Shown: positions 1-8,858 of the stretch, one piece after another
How the letters are laid out: every line of letters starts with the position of its first letter
Numbering within the stretch: the stretch's first letter is position 1
Assembly: GCF_022668875.1 (NCBI RefSeq)
Contig: NZ_JAKGCR010000005.1
Coordinates: 186,001 to 250,000 of the forward strand
Length of the DNA: 64,000 nt
From: Domibacillus sp. PGB-M46
Lineage (GTDB): Bacteria; Bacillota; Bacilli; Bacillales; Domibacillaceae
Direction: 5' to 3'
Made by a program: the position numbers and the translations under genes
Notes under the pieces: model-generated
Databases searched by the model: none
Told to the model about the DNA's origin: nothing
The model's input: the letters and a program-made list of their open reading frames with translations, nothing else

Positions 1-1454
1 AAATTATTCAAGCGTTTGACCTGCGTGAAAATGTAGAAGAAAAAGAAGAAACAACTGCTCCTGCTGAGGCGGATGCACCGCTTGTACTGGCGGTAACAGC
101 CTGCCCGACAGGGATTGCGCATACGTATATGGCAGCAGACTCACTGAAAGCAAAAGCGAAAGAAAAAGGCTTAAACTTTAAAGTGGAAACAAACGGTTCA
201 AGCGGCGTGAAAAACGCGCTTACAGCCGATGAAATTGCGAAAGCGTCAGCCATTATCGTCGCAGCGGACAAGCAGGTAGAAATGGAGCGCTTTAAAGGCA
301 AGCATGTGATTCAAGTGCCAGTGGCACAAGGGATTCGCAACCCGGATGGACTGCTTGACCGTGCCGTAAAGCAGGATGCACCTGTATTCCAGGGCGGCGG
401 TGGTGCTACAGCGTCTTCATCGAAAAGCGATTCTTCAGCTGGCAACGCATTCTACAAGCACTTAATGAGCGGTGTATCCGCCATGCTTCCACTTGTAGTC
501 GGCGGCGGTATTTTAATCGCGATTTCATTCTTCTTTGGTATTAATGCAGTAAATCCTGATGATCCAACATACAATCCGTTTGCAAAAGCATTAATGGATA
601 TCGGCGGCGGCAGTGCGTTTGCTCTTATGATTCCGATTCTTGCTGGATTCATTGCGATGAGTATTGCGGATCGTCCTGGCCTTGCTCCTGGTTTAGTTGG
701 TGGTATGCTGGCTGCAAATGGCGGCTCCGGTTTCCTTGGTGGTTTAATCGCCGGTTTCCTTGCTGGTTATGCAGTTGTATTGTTGAAAAAAGTCTTTGCT
801 GGCCTTCCTCAGGCATTAGATGGAATTAAGCCAGTTCTGTTGTACCCGCTATTCGGTATCTTTATTACCGGTATGGCAATGGTTTATGTGATTAATGGTC
901 CTGTAAGTGCCCTGAACCAATGGCTTGTAGATGCCCTTGGCGGCATGGGAACAAGCAACCTCGTTCTTCTTGGTGTGATTCTTGGCGGTATGATGGCTGT
1001 TGATATGGGTGGTCCGATTAACAAAGCCGCTTTCACATTCGGTATTGCCATGATTGATGCCGGCAACTTTGCACCGCACGCAGCGGTTATGGCAGGTGGT
1101 ATGGTTCCGCCGCTTGGTATCGCGCTTGCGACAACATTCTTTAAAAATCGTTTTACTGTACAAGAACGCGATGCGGGTAAAACAAATTACATTATGGGTC
1201 TTTCTTTTATCACGGAAGGAGCGATTCCGTTCGCTGCAAAAGATCCGGCACGCGTCATTCCAGCGGCAGTAGCTGGTTCAGCAGTAGCCGGTGCGCTGAC
1301 AATGATTTTTGGCGTTAAATTGCCTGCACCGCACGGCGGAATCTTCGTTTTCCCTGTTGTACAAGGCAACCCGCTTCTTTACCTGGTAGCAGTCCTGGTA
1401 GGCGCAGCTGTAACAGCTCTCCTTCTTGCTGTTTTGAAAAAGCCAGTTAAATAA
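1..1454 (+). CDS. fruA: PTS fructose transporter, IIBC part (5' truncated)
   Basis: This is the C-terminal part of a fructose-type phosphotransferase permease, which phosphorylates its sugar during uptake across the membrane. The open frame enters at base 3 with no start, so the gene begins outside the window. An acidic/alanine linker (bases 30-80) leads into the IIB domain. IIB carries the phosphorylated cysteine in TACPTGIAHTYMA (Cys codon 102-104). A second linker rich in Ser/Gly/Ala precedes the IIC domain (about base 430 onward), which has many hydrophobic helices and the motifs MGGPINKAAF and PAPHGG. In Bacillus the family is usually one IIA-IIB-IIC chain, so a IIA domain probably lies upstream, but that is inference. 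A strong terminator follows directly. Substrate specificity (fructose or mannose) cannot be settled here. Confidence 0.93.
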   Translation, partial: IIQAFDLRENVEEKEETTAPAEADAPLVLAVTACPTGIAHTYMAADSLKAKAKEKGLNFKVETNGSSGVKNALTADEIAKASAIIVAADKQVEMERFKGKHVIQVPVAQGIRNPDGLLDRAVKQDAPVFQGGGGATASSSKSDSSAGNAFYKHLMSGVSAMLPLVVGGGILIAISFFFGINAVNPDDPTYNPFAKALMDIGGGSAFALMIPILAGFIAMSIADRPGLAPGLVGGMLAANGGSGFLGGLIAGFLAGYAVVLLKKVFAGLPQALDGIKPVLLYPLFGIFITGMAMVYVINGPVSALNQWLVDALGGMGTSNLVLLGVILGGMMAVDMGGPINKAAFTFGIAMIDAGNFAPHAAVMAGGMVPPLGIALATTFFKNRFTVQERDAGKTNYIMGLSFITEGAIPFAAKDPARVIPAAVAGSAVAGALTMIFGVKLPAPHGGIFVFPVVQGNPLLYLVAVLVGAAVTALLLAVLKKPVK

Positions 1455-1462
1455 GAAACTAG

Positions 1463-1495
1463 GGCGGTTCAACCGAGGTTGAACCGCCTTTTTCT
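1463..1495 (+). terminator. Rho-independent terminator after fruA
   Basis: A 12-bp perfect stem (1463-1474 pairing with 1477-1488) with a two-base centre is followed by TTTTTCT. It ends the fructose PTS transcript 8 bases after the stop codon. Confidence 0.93.
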
Positions 1496-1553
1496 ATGGA
1501 AAAAAGCCTGGGAAACGGATAGTATTAAAAGAAAAGAGAAACGGAGAGATAAA

Positions 1554-2360
1554 ATGGGAAACTTGCATGAAAAAAAAATTGCCATTACTGGCTCACGGAA
1601 AATGGCAGAAATGAGCATGATGGTTCAAAAAAAAGGCGGCACGGCTTACGAACGGCCACTTCAGGAAACAATAAAATGTAAGCCGGAGGATATGCAGGGA
1701 ATTCTTGAAGCTGTAATCGCAAGCGGAACAGATTGGAGTGTTTTCACAACGGGTGTCGGAACAGCGGCTCTTTTTGAAGCAGCTGCCTCGCTTGGCCTGA
1801 GCGAGCCGCTTCAAAAAGCGGTAGCGACTTCCCGAATTGCAACGCGCGGCTACAAAACTGTGCAGGAGTTAAAAAAACATGGGTTAGCTCCGGAAATTAT
1901 TGATGGTGACGGCACAAACGCCGGCCTGCTTGGGGCGCTTGAAGGAGTGGATTTAGCTGGACAGCGCGTGTTCTTGCAGCTTCATGGAGAGCGGGTGCCG
2001 GCTCTTGAGCAGGGGTTTGCAGAAAAAGGAGCAGATTTAACATGCATTATGCCGTACGAAACGACGGTTCCATATCCTGAAGTAGTTACGAAACTGGTCC
2101 ATGAAATCATTGACGGTGACATCGATGCTGTTTTATTTACGGCGACGCCGCAAGTGCGTGTTTTATTTAAAGAAGCGGAAAAACAGGGGCTGGCCGGGCA
2201 GCTGGCGCAGGCTTTTAATGAAAAAGCGGTTGCTGGCTCGATTGGCAGGGTTACAACTGGAACGCTAAGCGAATATGGCGTCACCCGGGTGGTAGCACCG
2301 GAACATGAGCGAATGGGAGCACTTGTTGTAGCAGTTGATGAGTTTTTTAAAGGTGACTGA
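1554..2360 (+). CDS. Uroporphyrinogen-III synthase (HemD/HEM4 family) protein
   Basis: This 268-aa protein belongs to the HEM4 family, whose founding member closes hydroxymethylbilane to uroporphyrinogen III in haem biosynthesis. It has the two-lobed pattern: an N-terminal GSR-containing strand, the VFTTGVGTAALFEAA segment around residue 65, and the C-terminal lobe with FTATPQVRVLF near residue 195. I chose ATG 1554 because GGAGAG lies 7 bases upstream; an earlier in-frame start at 1479 lies inside the upstream terminator. It stands alone rather than in a hemAXCDBL operon, so it may be a paralogue and not the housekeeping HemD. Whether it makes uroporphyrinogen III is uncertain. Confidence 0.85.
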   Translation: MGNLHEKKIAITGSRKMAEMSMMVQKKGGTAYERPLQETIKCKPEDMQGILEAVIASGTDWSVFTTGVGTAALFEAAASLGLSEPLQKAVATSRIATRGYKTVQELKKHGLAPEIIDGDGTNAGLLGALEGVDLAGQRVFLQLHGERVPALEQGFAEKGADLTCIMPYETTVPYPEVVTKLVHEIIDGDIDAVLFTATPQVRVLFKEAEKQGLAGQLAQAFNEKAVAGSIGRVTTGTLSEYGVTRVVAPEHERMGALVVAVDEFFKGD

Positions 2361-2368
2361 ATATTCAG

Positions 2369-2382
2369 GGAACAAATGTTTC
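2369..2382 (+). promoter_or_regulatory. LexA (DinR) box upstream of ruvA
   Basis: GGAACAAATGTTTC matches the Bacillus LexA consensus CGAACRNRYGTTYC at every position except the first base. It lies 15-30 bases before a group of -10-like sequences (TATGAT at 2397 and 2402, TACAAT at 2407), where a repressor would cover the -35 region. ruvAB is a known LexA regulon member in B. subtilis, which supports the call. Confidence 0.8.
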
Positions 2383-2439
2383 TTTTTTAGCGCTGATATG
2401 ATATGATACAATGAACAAGCGTATAAAGGAGACAGGAAT

Positions 2440-3051
2440 TTGTACGAGTATATTAAAGGATTTATTACATTTGTAGGGCCTGAGTATATTGTTGTTGAAA
2501 ACAATGGCATCGGCTACCGGGTGCTTACACCGAACCCGTTTGCTTTTTCAAAACATGAGCAGCAGGAAAAAACGGTTTATTTGTACCAGCATGTTCGTGA
2601 GGATGCTCATATTCTGTTTGGATTTGCAACGATGGAAGAAAAAAGGCTGTTTGAAAAGCTGATTAGTGTGTCCGGCATTGGTCCAAAAGGAGCACTGGCG
2701 GTTCTGGCTTCTGGAACACCATCACATGTTGTCAGTGCAATCGAACGCGAAGATGAGCCCTATTTGGTGAAATTCCCGGGGATCGGCAAAAAAACGGCGC
2801 GCCAAATGATTTTAGATTTAAAAGGAAAACTGGATCACGTGGTATCGGATTCTTTAACCGGTTTATTTGCTCCAAAACAGCCGGAACCTGCTTCATCGGG
2901 GAATGCTGCGCTTGATGAAGCGCTGCTTGCGCTTGAGGCGCTGGGCTATTCAGCGCGGGAAATCAAGCGCATTACGGGCCGGCTCGAGAAAGAAGCAGCT
3001 ACGTCTACTGATGAGTACATTCGAAAAGGACTGCAGCTGCTGCTTGGATAA
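2440..3051 (+). CDS. ruvA: Holliday junction branch migration protein RuvA
   Basis: RuvA (203 aa) binds four-way Holliday junctions as a tetramer and loads the RuvB motors. The N-terminal OB-fold domain begins YEYIKG. Two helix-hairpin-helix motifs follow (ISVSGIGPKGALAVL near residue 75 and FPGIGKKTARQMI near residue 110). The C-terminal RuvB-binding domain has LEALGYSAREI. The start is TTG at 2440 with AAAGGAGA 6-8 bases upstream; no better start exists. It is co-transcribed with ruvB after a 15-bp gap that contains ruvB's ribosome-binding site. A LexA box sits upstream, so DNA-damage induction is expected. Confidence 0.98.
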   Translation: MYEYIKGFITFVGPEYIVVENNGIGYRVLTPNPFAFSKHEQQEKTVYLYQHVREDAHILFGFATMEEKRLFEKLISVSGIGPKGALAVLASGTPSHVVSAIEREDEPYLVKFPGIGKKTARQMILDLKGKLDHVVSDSLTGLFAPKQPEPASSGNAALDEALLALEALGYSAREIKRITGRLEKEAATSTDEYIRKGLQLLLG

Positions 3052-3066
3052 GAAGGAGGGACTGGA

Positions 3067-4071
3067 TTGGAAGATCAGCGGGTATTATCAGGCGGAGCCG
3101 GAGCAGAAGAACGATTTGAAGAGCAGTCGCTCCGGCCGCAAACGTTACGTCAATATATTGGACAGGAACAAGTTAAACAAAACTTGTCTATTTTTATTGA
3201 AGCAGCATTGAAACGGGAAGAAACACTGGATCACGTGCTTCTGTATGGGCCTCCCGGACTTGGCAAAACAACGATGGCAGCGGTCATTGCCAATGAAATG
3301 GGGTCCGGATTCCGGACAACATCCGGTCCGGCCATTGAACGTCCAGGAGACTTGGCCGCAGTATTAACAGCCCTCGCCCCGGGCGATGTGCTGTTTATCG
3401 ATGAGATTCACCGGCTGCCACGCTCGATTGAAGAAGTCCTTTATCCGGCAATGGAAGACTTCTGTCTTGATATTGTAATTGGAAAAGGGCCGGAAGCAAG
3501 GTCAGTGCGGCTTGACCTGCCTCCGTTTACGCTTATTGGCGCAACCACAAGGGCCGGGGCACTTTCTGCGCCGCTTCGCGACCGGTTTGGCGTTCACTCC
3601 CGGTTAGAGTACTATACGCCTGATCAGCTCAAGGAAGTAGTCATGCGGACGGCAGATATACTTGGCACTTCAATTGATGCAGAAGGAGCCGGTGAGCTGG
3701 CGCGCCGCTCACGCGGTACACCCCGTATTGCCAATCGATTATTAAAAAGGGTGCGCGATTATGCGGAAGTCCGTGGAGAAGGGCACATTACGATCGAAAA
3801 AGCGAACGAAGCGCTTGAGCTTCTGCAGGTCGACCGCCTTGGCCTTGATCATATTGACCATAAATTGCTTAACACGATATTAAGCCGTTTTAAAGGCGGT
3901 CCGGTAGGGCTTGATACTCTGGCTGCCAGCATTGGTGAAGAATCTGCTACAATAGAAGATGTATATGAACCTTATTTATTGCAAATTGGTTTTCTGCAGC
4001 GGACGCCGCGTGGAAGAATCGCCCTGCCGGCGGCTTACGAGCATTTTGGAATGGAGATGCCTGCATTATGA
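3067..4071 (+). CDS. ruvB: Holliday junction branch migration helicase RuvB
   Basis: RuvB (334 aa) is the hexameric AAA+ ATPase that drives branch migration with RuvA. The sequence shows Walker [10 protein letters not shown] (about residues 59-67), Walker [11 protein letters not shown], sensor [10 protein letters not shown] and the arginine-finger region PLRDRFG. A C-terminal winged helix ends [15 protein letters not shown]. The start is TTG at 3067 after GAAGGAGGG. The stop overlaps the next ATG by four bases, implying translational coupling to the small membrane protein that follows. Confidence 0.98.
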   Translation: MEDQRVLSGGAGAEERFEEQSLRPQTLRQYIGQEQVKQNLSIFIEAALKREETLDHVLLYGPPGLGKTTMAAVIANEMGSGFRTTSGPAIERPGDLAAVLTALAPGDVLFIDEIHRLPRSIEEVLYPAMEDFCLDIVIGKGPEARSVRLDLPPFTLIGATTRAGALSAPLRDRFGVHSRLEYYTPDQLKEVVMRTADILGTSIDAEGAGELARRSRGTPRIANRLLKRVRDYAEVRGEGHITIEKANEALELLQVDRLGLDHIDHKLLNTILSRFKGGPVGLDTLAASIGEESATIEDVYEPYLLQIGFLQRTPRGRIALPAAYEHFGMEMPAL

Positions 4072-4274
4072 CAGGTATGGGCAAAATGCTGATGGCAGCC
4101 GGGGCCGTTTTATTCCTCATTGGGCTTCTTGTCCAATTTGGAAAGCTCGGCCGGCTGCCGGGCGATATTGTGATTAAAAAAGAAAACGCAACCTTTTATT
4201 TTCCGATTGTAACATCGATCGTGGCAAGCATTGTGCTGTCGCTTCTTTTTTATGTAATTGGAAAATGGAGATAA
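4068..4274 (+). CDS. DUF2905 small membrane protein
   Basis: This 68-aa protein has two predicted membrane helices (about residues 7-23 and 45-63). Between them is the short basic stretch [19 protein letters not shown], the hallmark of the DUF2905 family. It starts inside the ruvB stop (ATGA overlap) and is followed 16 bp later by queA, so it is part of the ruv-queA-tgt operon. The family commonly occurs next to ruvAB in Bacillaceae. Its biochemical role is unknown to me and the context only says co-expression. Confidence 0.85.
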   Translation: MTGMGKMLMAAGAVLFLIGLLVQFGKLGRLPGDIVIKKENATFYFPIVTSIVASIVLSLLFYVIGKWR

Positions 4275-4290
4275 ATTAGAGGTGTAAGAA

Positions 4291-6475
<2,185 letters not shown>

Positions 6476-6511
6476 CGTTGTTTGTTTTTTGGAAAGGAGT
6501 GAAGAATACGA

Positions 6512-6781
6512 ATGGAAGCATTAGCTCAGTTTCTCCCTTTGATTATTATGTTTGCACTGTTTTATTTCCTATTGATCCGCCCGCAGCGAAAGCGTCAGCG
6601 CACGGTGATGGAAATGCAGAACAATTTGCAAAAAGGAGACAAGATCGTTACAATTGGCGGTCTTCACGGTATGATTGAATCAACCGACGAAACAACGATC
6701 ACCATTGTAGTCGGCGATGGTACACGTTTAACATTTGACCGCTCTGCGGTACGTGATGTAGTAAACAAAACGAATGCCTAA
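6512..6781 (+). CDS. yajC: Preprotein translocase subunit YajC
   Basis: YajC (89 aa) is a single-span membrane protein that associates with SecDF and the Sec translocon. The N-terminal helix (about residues 5-23) ends in the signature FLLIRPQRKR. A soluble domain with GDKIVTIGGLHG follows. A good ribosome-binding site (GGAAAGGAGTG) precedes ATG 6512. It is the last gene of the ruv-queA-tgt run and sits about 2 kb from secDF, its functional partner. Confidence 0.96.
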   Translation: MEALAQFLPLIIMFALFYFLLIRPQRKRQRTVMEMQNNLQKGDKIVTIGGLHGMIESTDETTITIVVGDGTRLTFDRSAVRDVVNKTNA

Positions 6782-6790
6782 CATGCAAAA

Positions 6791-6817
6791 GCCCGGATAA
6801 GAATCCGGGCTTTTTTT
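6791..6817. terminator. Bidirectional terminator between yajC and spoVB
   Basis: GCCCGGAT pairs with ATCCGGGC around a four-base loop, followed by seven T on the plus strand and preceded by AAAA. It can end both yajC and the convergent spoVB transcript, whose stop codon overlaps the T-run. Confidence 0.92.
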
Positions 6818-8330
6818 ATGTGCGCCAAAAAAGTAGCGTGGACAAGTCGTCTTTTTTAAAGATACCAAGTACAACAGCACCAGCCACATAAACGAGCAGG
6901 CAGCCGGCCATTCCACCTCCTACATAAAGGAAGGTACTCTCTTTAAGAAAGGGAAGAAACGCCTGGGCGCTGAAAAAGGTAAAGAGAAGCAGCAAACCAA
7001 TTTTTGCGTATAAGCCATATTGAAGGGAAAACGGTACGGCTTTTAGCATAGACGCTGTGTGAAGAAGTGTAACAATCACGATGCCGGCCGCTATGGCAAT
7101 AGCTGTTCCGCGAATACCAAACACAGGCTGGCTTGATAAAAGAAAGATGACGAGAAGTTTTACCACAGCACCATAAAAGCTGTTCAGCATGGCAGCACGT
7201 GACAAGTTAAGTGCTTGAAGAACAGCCTGGAGCGGTCCCTGGCAGTAATAAAGAAGAAAAAAGGGTGCCATAACCTGAATTAAATCGGCTCCTTTTTGGG
7301 TATGATACATCACCAGCATAAAAGGCTCTGCAAACAAAAACAGAATAATCGTAGCGAATCCGCCTGAAAACAAGCAAAAGCGGATAGATTCATTTACCCG
7401 CCAGGCAACGTTGCTGAATCTTTTTTTACTGAAAGACTCGCTAATATCCGGAACGAGTGAAGAGGAAAGAGCAACCGTTAAAAAAGACGGCAGGAACATG
7501 AGCGGCAGCGCGTAACCTGTCAACACCCCGTATTCTTTCATCGCTTCATTCGAAGCAAGCCCTGCAATGGCCAGGCTCTTCACGACGACAATCGGTTCTA
7601 AAAACCAGGCGCCCGACCCAATCAGCCGGCTTCCAACAGCAGGAAGAGCCGTTTCCGCCAATTCGCCAAAAAGAGGCCGGCTTGTCCGCCTGCCGGGATA
7701 CTTCCGGACTTTCCGCCACTCCGAACGAAAGGAGCCGAGAAGATAAAGGAGGGAAATCAGCTCTCCAGCTGAAGCAGCTGCCATGGCACCTGCTGCAGCA
7801 TACTCGATTCCATAAGGCAGAAGAAGCCTCCCTGATACGATAATCAAGCCAATTCGGACGATCTGCTCAATCAGCTGTGAGAGAGCAGCTGGCTTCATAT
7901 TCATCTTTCCTTGAAAATAGCCGCGCACAATAGATGAAATGGCGATAATTGGAATTGACGGTGCTATGGCATAAAGCGGCAGGACTGCCCGTTTATCATG
8001 AAATAAGTTTTCAGCAAGATAGGGTGCCAGCAAACAAAATAAAGGTGTTAAAACGGCTGCCAGTGAAAGGGTAATAAAAAGCGATGTGCAGAAAATATGC
8101 TTTCGCTGTGCATCATTTTCTGCAGCGGCAACGCTTCGTGTAACAGCCACCGGCAGTCCGAACTGAACGGCTGTAATTGTTAATATAAAAGCTGGAAATA
8201 CAGCCATATACAAGCCGACGCCTTCTTCGCCAATTAACCGGGCAATGACCATCCGGTTGACGAAGCCAAGGATTTTTACAAGGAAAATAGCGCCTGCAAG
8301 CCACATCGTTCCTTTTATAAATGATGACAA
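6816..8330 (-). CDS. spoVB: Stage V sporulation protein B (MATE/MurJ-like flippase)
   Basis: This 504-aa polytopic protein of the MOP/polysaccharide-transporter superfamily matches SpoVB. SpoVB is needed for spore cortex synthesis and is probably a lipid-linked precursor flippase in the forespore membrane. Landmarks are KILGFVNRMVIARLIGEEGVG near the N-terminus, AISSIVRGYFQGK around residue 145 and APFFLLYYCQGPLQAVLQAL around residue 350. About 14 hydrophobic segments are visible. I prefer TTG at 8330, which gives the family's usual N-terminus and has AAAGGCGG upstream; longer in-frame extensions run into the divergent promoter region. MurJ-type or Amj-type flippases are related, but similarity is clearest to SpoVB. 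Confidence 0.9.
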   Translation of the reverse strand: MSSFIKGTMWLAGAIFLVKILGFVNRMVIARLIGEEGVGLYMAVFPAFILTITAVQFGLPVAVTRSVAAAENDAQRKHIFCTSLFITLSLAAVLTPLFCLLAPYLAENLFHDKRAVLPLYAIAPSIPIIAISSIVRGYFQGKMNMKPAALSQLIEQIVRIGLIIVSGRLLLPYGIEYAAAGAMAAASAGELISLLYLLGSFRSEWRKVRKYPGRRTSRPLFGELAETALPAVGSRLIGSGAWFLEPIVVVKSLAIAGLASNEAMKEYGVLTGYALPLMFLPSFLTVALSSSLVPDISESFSKKRFSNVAWRVNESIRFCLFSGGFATIILFLFAEPFMLVMYHTQKGADLIQVMAPFFLLYYCQGPLQAVLQALNLSRAAMLNSFYGAVVKLLVIFLLSSQPVFGIRGTAIAIAAGIVIVTLLHTASMLKAVPFSLQYGLYAKIGLLLLFTFFSAQAFLPFLKESTFLYVGGGMAGCLLVYVAGAVVLGIFKKDDLSTLLFWRT

Positions 8331-8424
8331 TCTGCCACCGCCTTTTCTAAGAAAGTAATTGTGAGGAAAGTATTGTATAATGAGATATATGTACAAAGGT
8401 GGACGAGCATGACAGGGGGCATTC

Positions 8425-8742
8425 ATGATGGGAAATCATCCGTACGATGTGTATTACGACAAGCTGCTGCCGGCACTAATCAGCAAAGTTGAAGAGTTTC
8501 GGCTGCTTCACTATGAAACTGCAGAAACGGATATGCTATGGCGGTTTTTGAAAGAAAAAAGGTGGAAATCAATGGACACAGAGCGTTCGATTTCCCGTTT
8601 AGTAGGAGATATCTTATCGGTGAAGCCGGGGGAATATATGAATTACACGCAGCTGACGGCCTTTAAAGCGCCGGAATGGAGTGAACCGCTGTCTGATGAG
8701 GAAATAGCTGCTTTGTTTGTTCCGCCTAAAGAAAGGGAGTAA
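8425..8742 (+). CDS. comN: Post-transcriptional regulator ComN
   Basis: This 105-aa soluble protein resembles B. subtilis ComN (YrzD), a post-transcriptional regulator affecting comE operon mRNA. Recognisable parts are the helical N-terminal half with SKVEEFRLLHYETA and the C-terminal SVKPGEYMNYTQL segment. ATG codons at 8425 and 8428 are both possible after GGGGGC. It is divergent from spoVB and lies just upstream of secDF, as in B. subtilis. The comE genes it would act on lie at 53.8-57.3 kb in this same window. Confidence 0.82.
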   Translation: MMGNHPYDVYYDKLLPALISKVEEFRLLHYETAETDMLWRFLKEKRWKSMDTERSISRLVGDILSVKPGEYMNYTQLTAFKAPEWSEPLSDEEIAALFVPPKERE

Positions 8743-8743
8743 A

Positions 8744-8772
8744 TTGACAGCCTGTTTGTTCTCATTCATAAT
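8744..8772 (+). promoter_or_regulatory. SigA-type promoter upstream of secDF
   Basis: TTGACA (8744-8749), a 17-bp spacer and CATAAT (8767-8772) make a near-consensus vegetative promoter immediately after the comN stop codon. The expected start is near 8779, only about 10 bases before the hairpin at 8788. Confidence 0.75.
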
Positions 8773-8787
8773 GTAGAGGGCTGAGGG

Positions 8788-8817
8788 ATTCTGGTATTCG
8801 TTACCGGAATTTTTTTT
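8788..8817 (+). terminator. Hairpin terminator or attenuator in the secDF leader
   Basis: ATTCTGGTA (8788-8796) pairs with TACCGGAAT (8802-8810, one G-U) and is followed by seven T. It lies downstream of the promoter at 8744-8772 and 41 bases before secDF. It either ends comN or attenuates secDF. Confidence 0.8.
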
Positions 8818-8858
8818 ATCAACTGGTTTTTATATATCATAAGGAGTGGGAATGTAGA

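Noticed and set aside
6816-8330. MurJ/Amj flippase instead of SpoVB
   Set aside because: The N-terminal and central motifs and the place beside comN-secDF match Bacillus SpoVB better, though the families share a fold.
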